Source of the DNA: Palleronia abyssalis
GTDB lineage: Bacteria > Pseudomonadota > Alphaproteobacteria > Rhodobacterales > Rhodobacteraceae
Direction: 5' to 3'
DNA length: 64,000 nucleotides
Assembly: GCF_900302445.1 (NCBI RefSeq)
Contig: NZ_ONZF01000003.1
Span: forward strand, 310,001-374,000
Shown here in pieces: positions 25,386 through 34,268 of this stretch (position 1 is its first letter; each line of letters starts with the position of its first letter). The position numbers and the translations under genes are program-made. The notes beneath the pieces were generated by a model, which saw nothing but the letters and a program-made list of their open reading frames with translations, was not told the DNA's origin and did no database searches.

Positions 25386-25909
25386 CCCTGCGCCGCATCC
25401 TCCGATTTTTGCGCCGCGACGACGGCGCTGCCACGGTCGAGATCGTGCTACTGTTCCCGCTGATCATGTGGCCGTTCTTCATGGCCATGGAGTCGGGCAT
25501 GATGCAGATGCGGCGCGTCATGTTCGAACGCGCGGTGGACGTCGTGGCGCGTGACATCCGGCTGGGCGATCCCACCCTGCAATCCTTCGATGCGATCCGC
25601 GCTGCGGTCTGCGACGAGACCCTCGTGATCCCAAACTGCCTGTCGGACCTTTACCTCGAGATGTACCCGGTGCCCGTTGCCAATTTCGCGGCGCCAACTG
25701 AAAGCACGAAATGCCGTGATCGGGCCGAGGATGTTCAACCGGCCCTGACGGTCCGGCCCGGTGGTCGCAACGAGCTTATGATGATGCGGTTCTGCGTTCT
25801 GTACGATCCCATCCTGCCCGGCGCCGGTGTCGGGGCGCAAATGGACGTGAATACGGGCGGGAGGGGCGTCGCGATGATCGCAGAGACCTTCTTCGTGAAC
25901 GAGCCATGA
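25382..25909 (+). CDS. TadE-like pilus protein
   Basis: A 175-residue TadE-type pseudopilin. After the short basic N-terminus comes DDGAATVEIVLLFPLIMWPFFMAMESG, the class III prepilin-like cleavage and helix region (cleavage would fall near the GAA). The mature domain contains two Cys pairs (AAVCDET, VIPNCLSD, and later KCRD, FCVLYD), likely disulphides. ATG 25382 overlaps the TadG stop (ATGA). Such minor pilins are needed for assembly of Flp-type adhesive pili, but the rest of the tad machinery is not in the window. Confidence 0.82.
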   Translation: MTLRRILRFLRRDDGAATVEIVLLFPLIMWPFFMAMESGMMQMRRVMFERAVDVVARDIRLGDPTLQSFDAIRAAVCDETLVIPNCLSDLYLEMYPVPVANFAAPTESTKCRDRAEDVQPALTVRPGGRNELMMMRFCVLYDPILPGAGVGAQMDVNTGGRGVAMIAETFFVNEP

Positions 25910-26484
25910 GGTTGATCCAGCGCCTCTCGCGCCGCCTGATGGCTTTCCGCCGGGACGAAAGCGGGTCCTACACCGTCGAGACGGTGCTGGTCCTGCCCTT
26001 TCTGGTCATGACCTGTCTTGCGCTGCTGACATTCGTGGATGCGTATCGCACCCAGATCTCGAACCTGCGCATCACGTATTCCATCGCGGACATGCTCTCG
26101 CGCGAGCAGTTTCCGGCGACCCGTCAAACGGTCGAAGGATTGGGGCGCGTCTACGACTATCTCACCGTGGGGGACGAAAACACGTATATGCGGATCAGTT
26201 CCGTCATCTGGGACGAGACGAACGCCCGGCATATCCTCGTCTGGTCCGACGTGACCTTCCCCGACAGCGCGATCTACAAGCCGCAGCCGCACACAGAGGC
26301 GACCCTGCCCGACCTGGCCGACCGAATACCGGTTCTTGCGGACGGGGATTCGATCATCGTGGTCGAGACGTGGATGGACTATACGCCTCCCTTTGATGTG
26401 GGCTTCGGCGGTCGGCGGTTCGCCAACTATACGGTGGTCTCGCCCCGCTTCGTTCCGGTTCTGCGGTATGAGGGAACGAGTTAA
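25906..26484 (+). CDS. TadE-like pilus protein (second)
   Basis: A 192-residue paralogue of the previous gene product, with RRDESGSYTVETVLVLPFLVMTCLALLTF as the prepilin-like segment (about residues 15-43), followed by a globular mature domain without paired Cys. ATG 25906 overlaps the previous stop (ATGA), so all three genes are translationally coupled. The stop TAA shares four bases (TTAA, 26481-26484) with the convergent membrane-protein gene. By family, a minor pilin or assembly protein. Confidence 0.82.
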   Translation: MRLIQRLSRRLMAFRRDESGSYTVETVLVLPFLVMTCLALLTFVDAYRTQISNLRITYSIADMLSREQFPATRQTVEGLGRVYDYLTVGDENTYMRISSVIWDETNARHILVWSDVTFPDSAIYKPQPHTEATLPDLADRIPVLADGDSIIVVETWMDYTPPFDVGFGGRRFANYTVVSPRFVPVLRYEGTS

Positions 26485-26957
26485 CCGCGCGCTTCGATAC
26501 GAAGCGCCAGGAGGTCAGCCATTGCTTTCGCCGATCCGGCGCGCGTAACCCCCCCGACGCCGACCCTCTTGCCCCACCGCCACCACAGACCCGGCGCCCA
26601 TCCGAACGGGCGGGCTTCCGTCAAATTGATTAGGAACCCGTTCGACGGTTTCAGCGCGAACATGCCCCGATCAACCGATCCGATCTGATCGTAGGATGCT
26701 ATGAGGCGACCGTCCGATTGAACAAGTCCCTCCTCGGTCAACAGGATCGCATACGCCGTCGCGACCCATAGCGAACGTGCTGCAAAGGCCGCAGCCACCG
26801 CGATGGCGATTAGAACAACCCTCCAGATGGGGTCCGCCTGGGCGGCGAGCGAAAGCCAGAGCAGCAGCCCGGTAAGCGCGGCGAGGACGCCGGTCGCAAA
26901 CACGCGCCGTGGTGCAGACGCGTCGAGGCGGTACAGGATTTCGGAAGGGTCCGACAT
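26481..26957 (-). CDS. membrane protein of unknown function (two helices, PH-like tail)
   Basis: A 158-residue protein with two adjacent transmembrane helices (about 19-40 and 46-70) and a C-terminal cytoplasmic part (GLVQSDGRLIASYDQIGSVDRGMFALKPSNGFLINLTEARPFGW) with the beta-strand pattern of small bacterial PH-like membrane proteins. No close family name is given with confidence. It converges with the TadE-like gene. The upstream 93 bp separate it from a divergent small lipoprotein gene. Confidence 0.65.
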   Translation of the reverse strand: MSDPSEILYRLDASAPRRVFATGVLAALTGLLLWLSLAAQADPIWRVVLIAIAVAAAFAARSLWVATAYAILLTEEGLVQSDGRLIASYDQIGSVDRGMFALKPSNGFLINLTEARPFGWAPGLWWRWGKRVGVGGVTRAGSAKAMADLLALRIEARG

Positions 26958-27050
26958 GGTTTGCCTGTACCGCCCCGGCGTTGCAGTGAAAAGGGCGTTG
27001 CGTGCGTTCGGGGGGCCGGCCTAGACTGAGCCGTCATCTGGGACGGGATC

Positions 27051-27422
27051 ATGAAACGGCTGCTGATCGCCTGCATTTTGCTGACGGCCTGCGATCTGCC
27101 GCAGCTCGACACGCCGGTGGCGACGACCCCGTCGCGCGCCGACTTTCCGATGCTCGCCCCCTTCGAAACCATTTCGAGGGCGACCGAAACGCAGTCGCCC
27201 CAGCTCGCCGCGCTACCGGCGGAGCTCGATTCCGCCTCTGCCCAACTCAGGGCGCGGACTGCGTCGACCCGAACGGGATTGTCGCCCGGCATAGCCGCGG
27301 AACTGACCGACCGGGCCGCACAGCTTCGTGCCCGGGCGGCCGTTATCCGGGCCAATGCCGAAGGGGATGCAACGCTTCTGGAGCGCATGCGACGCCTTCG
27401 AGAGCGCGCGGCGACATACTGA
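27051..27422 (+). CDS. small lipoprotein of unknown function
   Basis: A 123-residue protein with a lipoprotein signal (MKRLLIACILLTACDLPQL, lipobox LTAC at about residues 11-14). Past an unstructured Thr/Pro stretch it is largely helical and Arg/Ala-rich (SASAQLRARTASTRTG, DRAAQLRARAAVIRANAEG), perhaps a coiled coil in the periplasm. No family is recognised. It precedes hom on the same strand by 72 bp, but their relation is unclear. Confidence 0.65.
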   Translation: MKRLLIACILLTACDLPQLDTPVATTPSRADFPMLAPFETISRATETQSPQLAALPAELDSASAQLRARTASTRTGLSPGIAAELTDRAAQLRARAAVIRANAEGDATLLERMRRLRERAATY

Positions 27423-27494
27423 CCCCCTGTTCCCTGTCGCCGATCCGGGCTATGGCGCGTTCCGCAACACGCCATGCCGAAAAGGAACCTGCCC

Positions 27495-28784
27495 ATGTCC
27501 GATCCCGTGCGTCTTGGCATCGCCGGCCTTGGAACGGTCGGCGCCGGTGTGGTGAAGATCGTCACGAAACGTGCCGAGACCCTGGCCGCTCGAGCCGGTC
27601 GCCCCATTCAGATCACAGCCGTCTCGGCCCGGACCAGGGACAAGGATCGCGGCGTCGATCTGTCACCCTTCGCGTGGGAGGATGACCCGGTGGCCCTGGC
27701 CGCGCGGGATGACGTGGATCTCGTCGTGGAACTTGTGGGCGGCGACAGCGGACCCGCGAAATCGACGGTGGAAGCGGCGATCGCAAACGGCAAGGACGTC
27801 GTGACGGCGAACAAGGCACTTCTGGCCCTTCACGGCCAGGCCTTGGCCGAGGCTGCCGAGGCGAAGGGCCTGTGTCTGCGCTTCGAGGCCGCCGTCGCGG
27901 GGGGGATCCCATGTGTGAAAGCCCTTACGGAAGGGCTTGCCGGCAACCGGATCGAGCGCGTGATGGGCGTGATGAACGGCACCTGCAACTATATCCTCAC
28001 GCGGATGGAGGACGCGGGCCTGCCCTACGACACGGTCTTCGCCGAGGCGAATGCGCTGGGTTATCTCGAAGCCGACCCCACGCTGGACGTCGGCGGCATC
28101 GACGCGGGCCACAAGCTGGCCCTGTTGGCCTCGATCGCGTATGGTACGCGCGTTGACTTCGAGGGCGTAAAGCTCGAGGGGATCGAGCGTGTCTCGATCG
28201 CCGACATCCGCCACGCCGCCGACATGGGGTTCAAGGTCAAGCTTCTGGGCGTGGCACAGATGACCGGTCGGGGGCTCGAGGCGCGGATGTCGCCATGCCT
28301 CGTTCCCGCCTCCTCGCCGCTGGGCCAACTCGACGGGGCTACGAACATGGTGGTCCTCGAAGGCGACGCGGTCGGCCGGATCGTCATGCGCGGTGCGGGC
28401 GCGGGCGAAGGCCCCACCGCCAGCGCGGTCCTGGCGGACATCATGGAAATCGCCCGCGGTACGCGTCTGTCGACCTTCGGACAGCCCGCCTCGACGCTGA
28501 AGGCCGGAACACGGGCACATTCCGGCGGCCCGTCGCCCTATTACCTGCGGATGGATTTGGTGGACAAGCCCGGGGCGCTGGCGAAGATCGCGTCTTGCCT
28601 TGGCGATGCCGGGATATCCATCGACCGGATGCGCCAGTACGATCACCCCGAAAGCACCGCACCGGTGATCGTCGTGACGCACAAGGCGGGCCGCCCGTCG
28701 CTGGATGCGGCGATCGAGGCGATGGCCGAAACCGGGGTCCTGATCGGCGAGCCCGTTGCCCTCAGGATCGAACAGCTGGACTGA
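27495..28784 (+). CDS. hom: homoserine dehydrogenase
   Basis: A 429-residue enzyme of the threonine/methionine pathway that reduces aspartate semialdehyde to homoserine. It shows the Rossmann motif GIAGLGTVGAGV, VTANKALLA, the catalytic region VMGVMNGTCNYILTRM, EADPTLDVGGIDAGHKLALLA, and a C-terminal ACT domain (YYLRMDLVDKPGALAKIASCLG) for feedback control by threonine. The start at 27495 is fixed by AAAAGGAACCTGCCC; an upstream Met at 27474 lacks a site. It is followed after 88 bp by glpX on the same strand. Confidence 0.95.
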   Translation: MSDPVRLGIAGLGTVGAGVVKIVTKRAETLAARAGRPIQITAVSARTRDKDRGVDLSPFAWEDDPVALAARDDVDLVVELVGGDSGPAKSTVEAAIANGKDVVTANKALLALHGQALAEAAEAKGLCLRFEAAVAGGIPCVKALTEGLAGNRIERVMGVMNGTCNYILTRMEDAGLPYDTVFAEANALGYLEADPTLDVGGIDAGHKLALLASIAYGTRVDFEGVKLEGIERVSIADIRHAADMGFKVKLLGVAQMTGRGLEARMSPCLVPASSPLGQLDGATNMVVLEGDAVGRIVMRGAGAGEGPTASAVLADIMEIARGTRLSTFGQPASTLKAGTRAHSGGPSPYYLRMDLVDKPGALAKIASCLGDAGISIDRMRQYDHPESTAPVIVVTHKAGRPSLDAAIEAMAETGVLIGEPVALRIEQLD

Positions 28785-28872
28785 CTGTCCATAGTTTCGC
28801 CGGTAACAGCCTTGTGCGCATCACCCGCCCCGCGCTAGACCCCGACCCAACGTCATAGGGGAGAACCGGCGC

Positions 28873-29853
28873 ATGGCGACCAACGATTTCAACGACCGCA
28901 TGCTTTCACTGGGCCTGGCTCGCGTCTCGGAGGCCGCGGCGCTGGCGTCGGGTCGCTGGATCGGCCGCGGCGACGAGAAAGCCGCCGACCAGGCTGCCGT
29001 CACCGCGATGCGCGACCAGCTGAACAAGCTGCAGATCCGCGGCACCGTCGTCATCGGCGAGGGGGAGCGTGACGAGGCCCCAATGCTCTATATCGGCGAG
29101 GAAGTCGGCACCGGAGATGGTCCCGAGGTGGACATCGCGCTGGACCCGCTGGAAGGGACGACGCTGACGGCCAAGGACATGCCGAACGCGCTGACCGTCA
29201 TCGCGATGGGCCCCAAGGGGTCGCTTCTGCATGCCCCCGACGTCTACATGGAAAAGCTGGCGATCGGCCCCGGCTTCCGCCCCGGCGTCGTCACCATGAA
29301 CATGAGTCCGGCCGAGCGCGTTTCGAACCTTGCGTCCGCAAAGGGTGTGTCCACCCATGACATCACCGTCTGCGTGCTGGAACGTCCGCGCCACGAGGAC
29401 ATGATCGAGGAGCTGCGCACGACAGATTGCGCGATCCGCCTGATCACCGACGGCGACGTGGCCGGTATCATCCACTGCGCTGAACCGTCGACCGGCATCG
29501 ACATGTATATGGGTTCGGGCGGAGCGCCCGAGGGGGTGTTGGCGGCCGCCGCGCTCAAGTGCATGGGCGGCCAGATGTACGGCAAGCTGACCTTCCGAGA
29601 CGCGGCCGAGCGTGGCCGCGCCGAAAAGGCGGGGATCAAGAATTTCGACCGGGTCTATACCCGTGACGATCTGGTGACCGACGACGTGATCTTCGCCGCG
29701 ACGGGCGTCACCGACGGGTCGATCGTGCCCGGCATCAAGCGCGAGCCCGGGTATTTCACGACCGAGACGATCCTGATGCGCTCGAAAACCGGCTCGGTGC
29801 GGCGCATGACCTATCGCAACCCGGTCGACCGCTCGCCCACGGGGCGCGATTGA
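28873..29853 (+). CDS. glpX: class II fructose-1,6-bisphosphatase GlpX
   Basis: A 326-residue enzyme of gluconeogenesis (and the Calvin cycle in phototrophs). It has the family stretches [36 protein letters not shown], the metal/phosphate motif [11 protein letters not shown], and [18 protein letters not shown]. Class II enzymes need Mn and are unrelated to Fbp. The ribosome site GGGGAGAACCGGCGC precedes the ATG. Its TGA overlaps the pyrE ATG by one base (TGATG), so the two are co-translated. Length is usual. Confidence 0.95.
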   Translation: MATNDFNDRMLSLGLARVSEAAALASGRWIGRGDEKAADQAAVTAMRDQLNKLQIRGTVVIGEGERDEAPMLYIGEEVGTGDGPEVDIALDPLEGTTLTAKDMPNALTVIAMGPKGSLLHAPDVYMEKLAIGPGFRPGVVTMNMSPAERVSNLASAKGVSTHDITVCVLERPRHEDMIEELRTTDCAIRLITDGDVAGIIHCAEPSTGIDMYMGSGGAPEGVLAAAALKCMGGQMYGKLTFRDAAERGRAEKAGIKNFDRVYTRDDLVTDDVIFAATGVTDGSIVPGIKREPGYFTTETILMRSKTGSVRRMTYRNPVDRSPTGRD

Positions 29854-30533
29854 TGATCCCCACCGGGTTCCCCGACCGGGCCGAGGTCGCGCGTCTTTCG
29901 GCCCGGATGCTGCTTGAGATCGAAGCCGTGCATTTCAACGCGGGCGAGCCGTTCACGCTTGCCAGCGGCCTGCCTTCGCCCACCTATATCGATTGCCGCA
30001 AGCTGATCTCCTACCCGCGCATCCGGTCGACGCTCATGGACTTCATGGCCATCACGGTCATGCGCGACGCGGGGTTCGAGGCCTTCGACAACATCGCGGG
30101 CGGAGAGACCGCGGGGATCCCCTTCGCGGCCCTCGTTGCCGAACGGCTGGGCCTGCCGATGACCTATGTGCGCAAGAAGCCCAAGGGATACGGGCGCAAC
30201 GCCCGGATCGAAGGCGCCATGACCGAGGGGCAGCGCGTACTGTTGGTCGAGGACCTGACGACAGACGGTGGCTCGAAACTGTCCTTCGTCGATGCGATCC
30301 GCGAAACCGGTGCCTCCTGCGCGCATACGGCCGTCATCTTCTCGTACGGGATTTTCCCCGAGACCGAGAAGACGCTGGGGGACCATGGCGTGAAACTTCA
30401 CAGCTTGTGCACCTGGTGGGACGTGCTGGACGCGGCTAAGGCGTCGGGCAGCTTCGATGCCGCCACGTTGCAGGGCGTGGAAGAGTTCCTGAACGACCCG
30501 CGCGCCTGGCAAGACGCCCGCCGGGGAAGCTGA
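29853..30533 (+). CDS. pyrE: orotate phosphoribosyltransferase
   Basis: A 226-residue pyrimidine-synthesis enzyme that joins orotate and PRPP to give OMP. It shows the N-terminal [22 protein letters not shown] region, [18 protein letters not shown] (the flexible catalytic loop with Lys residues), and the PRPP motif [12 protein letters not shown] (about 130-142, acidic pair Glu133-Asp134). The start is ATG 29853 within the glpX stop; the TTG one codon earlier is less likely. A weak hairpin with 6-bp arms GGGGCC/GGCCCC (30543-30567) follows the stop. Confidence 0.95.
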   Translation: MIPTGFPDRAEVARLSARMLLEIEAVHFNAGEPFTLASGLPSPTYIDCRKLISYPRIRSTLMDFMAITVMRDAGFEAFDNIAGGETAGIPFAALVAERLGLPMTYVRKKPKGYGRNARIEGAMTEGQRVLLVEDLTTDGGSKLSFVDAIRETGASCAHTAVIFSYGIFPETEKTLGDHGVKLHSLCTWWDVLDAAKASGSFDAATLQGVEEFLNDPRAWQDARRGS

Positions 30534-30542
30534 CCCTGTGGA

Positions 30543-30567
30543 GGGGCCGGGATAACTTGCGGGCCCC
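30543..30567 (+). terminator. weak hairpin after pyrE
   Basis: Arms GGGGCC (30543-30548) and GGCCCC (30562-30567) with a 13-base spacer, 10 bases after the stop. There is no T run. The 197-bp gap to dnaB holds nothing else I can name; it must contain the dnaB promoter. Confidence 0.35.
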
Positions 30568-30730
30568 ATGTGAGTTTGCCCAGATGTGGTAGGTCGGCTT
30601 ACTGTTACCGCCAGATGACGGCCCGCCCGGCGGAACCTCGCCCCAACTTATCCCATGTTGATCGCAGGCCCACAGGGGCGCTACACCATCCGACACGGGG
30701 CACGTTCGAGGCAGGCAAGGGGCGGTTGGC

Positions 30731-32221
30731 ATGAACCAGATCACGACAATTCCGACATCGAAGGACGGCGAGACCCCGGACCTGCTGCCGCACAACATCG
30801 AGGCGGAACAACAGCTTCTGGGTGCGATCCTGACGAACAACGACGTGTTCGACCGTGTCGCAAGCCTGATCGACGAATCGCACTTCTACGATCCGGTTCA
30901 CGCCCGCATCTACGAGGTGGCTGCGGCGAGAATCGCAAAGAACGCCCTCGCCTCCCCCGTGACGCTGAAGGCGTTCCTGGAAGAGGATTCGGGGCTGAAG
31001 GAACTTGGCGGACCGGCCTATCTGGTCAAGCTCGCCGGTGCCGCGATCTCTTCCTACGCAGCGCGCGATTACGCGCAGATGATCTATGACCTGGCGATCC
31101 GCCGGAAGCTGATCCAGCTGGGGCGCGATATCTCGACCAAGGCCGGCAAGGTCGACATCACCTCCGAGCCGCGCGAGCAGATCGTCGAGGCGGAACAATC
31201 CCTCTACAAGCTGGGCGAGGCCGGCCAGTCGAACCAGGGCTTCCAGTCCTTCTTGCGCGCGGTCACGGACGCGGTGAACGTCGCCAACGCCGCATACCAG
31301 CGCGAAGGAGGGCTGGCGGGCGTCTCCACTGGCCTTGTCGATCTGGACAAAAAGCTGGGCGGTCTGCACAAGTCCGACCTTCTGATCCTCGCCGGACGCC
31401 CGTCGATGGGCAAGACGTCGCTGGCGACGAACATCGCGTTCAACATCGCCAAGGCCTATCGCAAGGGAACGCGGCCCGACGGCAGCGAAGGCGCCGTGGA
31501 TGGCGGCGTCGTGGGCTTCTACTCGCTGGAAATGTCGGCTGAGCAGCTGGCCGCGCGGATCCTGTCCGAAGCCTCCGAGGTTCCGTCCGAGCAAATTCGT
31601 CGCGGCGACATGAACGAGGGCGAGTTCCGCCGCTTCGTCGAGGCCGCGAAATCGCTTGAGGCTTGCCCGCTATACATCGACGACACCCCTGCCCTGCCGA
31701 TCAGCCAACTGGCCGCCCGCGCTCGGCGTCTGAAGCGCGAGCACGGCCTAGATGCGCTGTTCGTGGACTATTTGCAGCTGGTGAAGGGCACCGGGCGCGG
31801 GGAAAACCGGGTCAACGAGATATCGGAGATTTCGCAGGGCCTGAAAGCCATCGCGAAGGAACTGGACATCCCCGTGGTCGCCCTGTCGCAGCTGTCACGC
31901 CAGGTCGAAAGCCGCGAGGACAAGCGCCCGCAGCTGTCGGACTTGCGCGAATCCGGCTCGATCGAGCAGGACGCCGACGTCGTGATGTTCGTGTTCCGCG
32001 AGGAATACTACAAAGAACGAGAGAAACCCGGCGACCACGAGCTTGAAAAGATGGCGACCTGGCAGGATGAGATGGAGCGTCTGCACGGCCGGGCCGAAGT
32101 CATCATCGGCAAGCAGCGTCACGGTCCCATCGGCTCGGTCGATCTGTCGTTCGAAGGGCGCTTCACCCGGTTCGGCAACCTTGTTCAGGCCTGGCAACAA
32201 GGCTCGGGCGATGGCTTCTGA
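30731..32221 (+). CDS. dnaB: replicative DNA helicase DnaB
   Basis: A 496-residue hexameric helicase. The N-terminal collar domain (LPHNIEAEQQLLGAILTNNDVFDRV, 20-120) is followed by a RecA-like domain with Walker A GRPSMGKTS (Lys228), Walker B ALFVDYLQLV, and H4-type QLSRQVESREDKRPQLSDLRESGSIEQDAD. A tail of 60 residues closes with HGPIGSVDLSFEGRFTRFGN. It unwinds DNA at the fork and works with the DnaG encoded at 20449-22377. No intein is present. Start ATG 30731 lies 8 bases after AAGGGGCGG. Confidence 0.97.
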   Translation: MNQITTIPTSKDGETPDLLPHNIEAEQQLLGAILTNNDVFDRVASLIDESHFYDPVHARIYEVAAARIAKNALASPVTLKAFLEEDSGLKELGGPAYLVKLAGAAISSYAARDYAQMIYDLAIRRKLIQLGRDISTKAGKVDITSEPREQIVEAEQSLYKLGEAGQSNQGFQSFLRAVTDAVNVANAAYQREGGLAGVSTGLVDLDKKLGGLHKSDLLILAGRPSMGKTSLATNIAFNIAKAYRKGTRPDGSEGAVDGGVVGFYSLEMSAEQLAARILSEASEVPSEQIRRGDMNEGEFRRFVEAAKSLEACPLYIDDTPALPISQLAARARRLKREHGLDALFVDYLQLVKGTGRGENRVNEISEISQGLKAIAKELDIPVVALSQLSRQVESREDKRPQLSDLRESGSIEQDADVVMFVFREEYYKEREKPGDHELEKMATWQDEMERLHGRAEVIIGKQRHGPIGSVDLSFEGRFTRFGNLVQAWQQGSGDGF

Positions 32222-32289
32222 GGTCGGTCCTCATCTTCGGCTACGTCTTCCCTTGACCCCGGCCCGGGTTTGACGGCACCTGCGCCCCC

Positions 32290-33327
32290 ATGGGAACCGC
32301 GCATCTTCAGATCGACCTGACCGCCCTTGCCGAAAACTGGCGCGCACTGGATGGGCGCACCGCCGAAAGGTGCGAAACGGCTGCGGTGGTCAAGGCGGAC
32401 GGGTACGGTCTGGGGGCCGAAGCCGTCACGAAAACCCTGTGGGAGGCCGGCGCCCGACGCTTCTTCATCGCGGTGGCCGAGGAAGGCGCGGCGATCCGTC
32501 AAACCCTTGGACCGGATGCGGAAATCTGCGTGTTTTCGGGCCACATGGCGGGTGATACCGACACGATCCAATCGCTGAACCTGACGCCCATGCTCAACTC
32601 GATCGAGCAGCTCACCCGGCATTTCGAAGCGCTCCCCGACCATCCGTTCGGCGTGCAGCTTGACACCGGCATGAACCGCCTGGGGCTGGAACCCGCCGAA
32701 TGGACGGCCGCAAGGCGTCTGGTGATGGGCCAGTCCCCCGCCATGATCATGAGCCACCTTGCCTGCGCCGACGATCCCAGCGATCCGATGAACGCGCGTC
32801 AACTTCGAACCTTTACCGAGATGGTCGATGGGGTGGACGTCCCAGTCTCTCTGTCCGCCACGGGCGGGATTCTTCTGGGCCCGGAGTATCACTTCGACTT
32901 CACCCGCCCGGGCATCGGTCTGTATGGCGGCTTTCCATTCACCGACGGACGTCCAGTCGTGCGTCTTTCAGTTCCCGTGATCCAGACCCGCGATGTCGCC
33001 CCCGGCGAGATCGTCGGCTACGGTGGATCGTGGCTGGCGGATGAGCCAACCCGGGTCGCGACCTTGTCCGCGGGCTATGCCGACGGCCTGATTCGCGCGA
33101 TGGGAAACGATGCGGTGTTGTTTCACGAGGGCACCCCCTGCCCGCTTGTCGGTCGGGTCTCGATGGACTTGCTGACGGTCGATATCGGCCACCTCGACAC
33201 GGTGCCTGATTCGCTCGATATTTTGGGCACCGAGCAAAGCGTCGACGACCTGGCCGAAGCGGCGGGCACGATCGGGTACGAGGTCCTCACATCTCTGGGT
33301 GTTCGGTACAGGCGAACATATTCCTGA
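32290..33327 (+). CDS. alr: alanine racemase
   Basis: A 345-residue PLP enzyme that makes D-Ala for peptidoglycan. The PLP Lys35 is in [12 protein letters not shown], the second catalytic residue (Tyr) is in [15 protein letters not shown], and the barrel and C-terminal beta domain are both complete ([13 protein letters not shown]). It follows dnaB by 68 bp, a common neighbourhood in this order. The start at 32290 gives [17 protein letters not shown], agreeing with family starts; the ribosome site is poor. Length is slightly below the usual 350-380. Confidence 0.95.
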   Translation: MGTAHLQIDLTALAENWRALDGRTAERCETAAVVKADGYGLGAEAVTKTLWEAGARRFFIAVAEEGAAIRQTLGPDAEICVFSGHMAGDTDTIQSLNLTPMLNSIEQLTRHFEALPDHPFGVQLDTGMNRLGLEPAEWTAARRLVMGQSPAMIMSHLACADDPSDPMNARQLRTFTEMVDGVDVPVSLSATGGILLGPEYHFDFTRPGIGLYGGFPFTDGRPVVRLSVPVIQTRDVAPGEIVGYGGSWLADEPTRVATLSAGYADGLIRAMGNDAVLFHEGTPCPLVGRVSMDLLTVDIGHLDTVPDSLDILGTEQSVDDLAEAAGTIGYEVLTSLGVRYRRTYS

Positions 33328-33470
33328 TCTGACACGTGTTTTCTGGGTCCTACACGTCACAAGACCGCCATAAGCCGACCGAATTTTCTCCGTAAGGAAC
33401 CAATCTGCCGTAATATCATTGGCGGAGAAAGCGGACTTCCGCCTACGGTATCCACGGGGGATAAAAGACC

Positions 33471-34232
33471 ATGCGATCGCAGCGGCACACGCGGTTCCCG
33501 ATCTCTGCCTATTTTCAGTGGATCGCGACGACTCTGATCTTTCTGGCCTGCATAGCTGCGACCGGGGCGACCGTGGCAGGAATGCTGGGGTATCTGCCCA
33601 CGCTGACCATGCCCCTTCAGTTCGGTGATACGATTTATCCTGAGGCCGGCCTTCTGATCCAGATCGGGCTGGTTCTGTTCCTTCTGACGGTCCTGTGCGC
33701 CCTGCCCGCCGGGTTCCGCGTCCTTCGTCTTGAACGAACCCATCGCGATTTCACGATTTCCATGTCCGACGTCGCCGAAGCGTATCACTTGTGCCATGCG
33801 GCCGATCGCGAGGGGGTGTTCCGCATCGCGTCTGAATACGATGCCGTGAAGGAGCGTATCGTGTTCCTGCGCAGTCATCCGAACCTGCGCGAGCTTGAGC
33901 CCGAAGTGCTCGAAGCCGCGGCCGAGATGTCCTATGCCTCTCGCGAACTTGCCGAAATCTATTCGGACGAAAACGTGTCCCGTGCTCAAGGCTTCCTGCG
34001 CCACCGCGAGGAAGAGATCGCCCTGTTCGAGGACCGGATCGACCACGCACTGTCCATCAGCCGCGAATTACGCCGTCACAAGGAAACCGTCGAGGTTGAA
34101 GAAGCTGCGATGGAAAGCCGACTTCAGGCCCTTCAGGAGGAATTCGGCGATCTCCTGGACGAGCTTGGCTTCTCGCGGACCCGTCAGCCCGCAAACGTGA
34201 TCGCCCTGCCCCACGCGACAGCGGCCGAGTAA
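33471..34232 (+). CDS. membrane-anchored coiled-coil protein of unknown function
   Basis: A 253-residue protein with two N-terminal transmembrane helices (about 15-40, WIATTLIFLACIAATGATVAG, and 58-82, AGLLIQIGLVLFLLTVLCAL), then a long helical cytoplasmic region rich in Glu/Arg (SMSDVAEAYHLCHAADREGVF to about 230) with a coiled-coil pattern near LRRHKETVEVEEAAMESRLQALQEEFGD. It resembles proteins annotated loosely as DNA repair proteins in Rhodobacterales; that name is not supported by any visible catalytic motif. It lies just before radA, 36 bp away. Confidence 0.62.
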   Translation: MRSQRHTRFPISAYFQWIATTLIFLACIAATGATVAGMLGYLPTLTMPLQFGDTIYPEAGLLIQIGLVLFLLTVLCALPAGFRVLRLERTHRDFTISMSDVAEAYHLCHAADREGVFRIASEYDAVKERIVFLRSHPNLRELEPEVLEAAAEMSYASRELAEIYSDENVSRAQGFLRHREEEIALFEDRIDHALSISRELRRHKETVEVEEAAMESRLQALQEEFGDLLDELGFSRTRQPANVIALPHATAAE

Positions 34233-34268
34233 CTTGCCCCTGCCGCGGTCGCGCGGCAGAAGGGCGAT

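Noticed and set aside
30534-30730. Possible small RNA (6S-like) between pyrE and dnaB
   Set aside because: Only a weak hairpin is visible and there is no long bulged stem. No support for an RNA gene.
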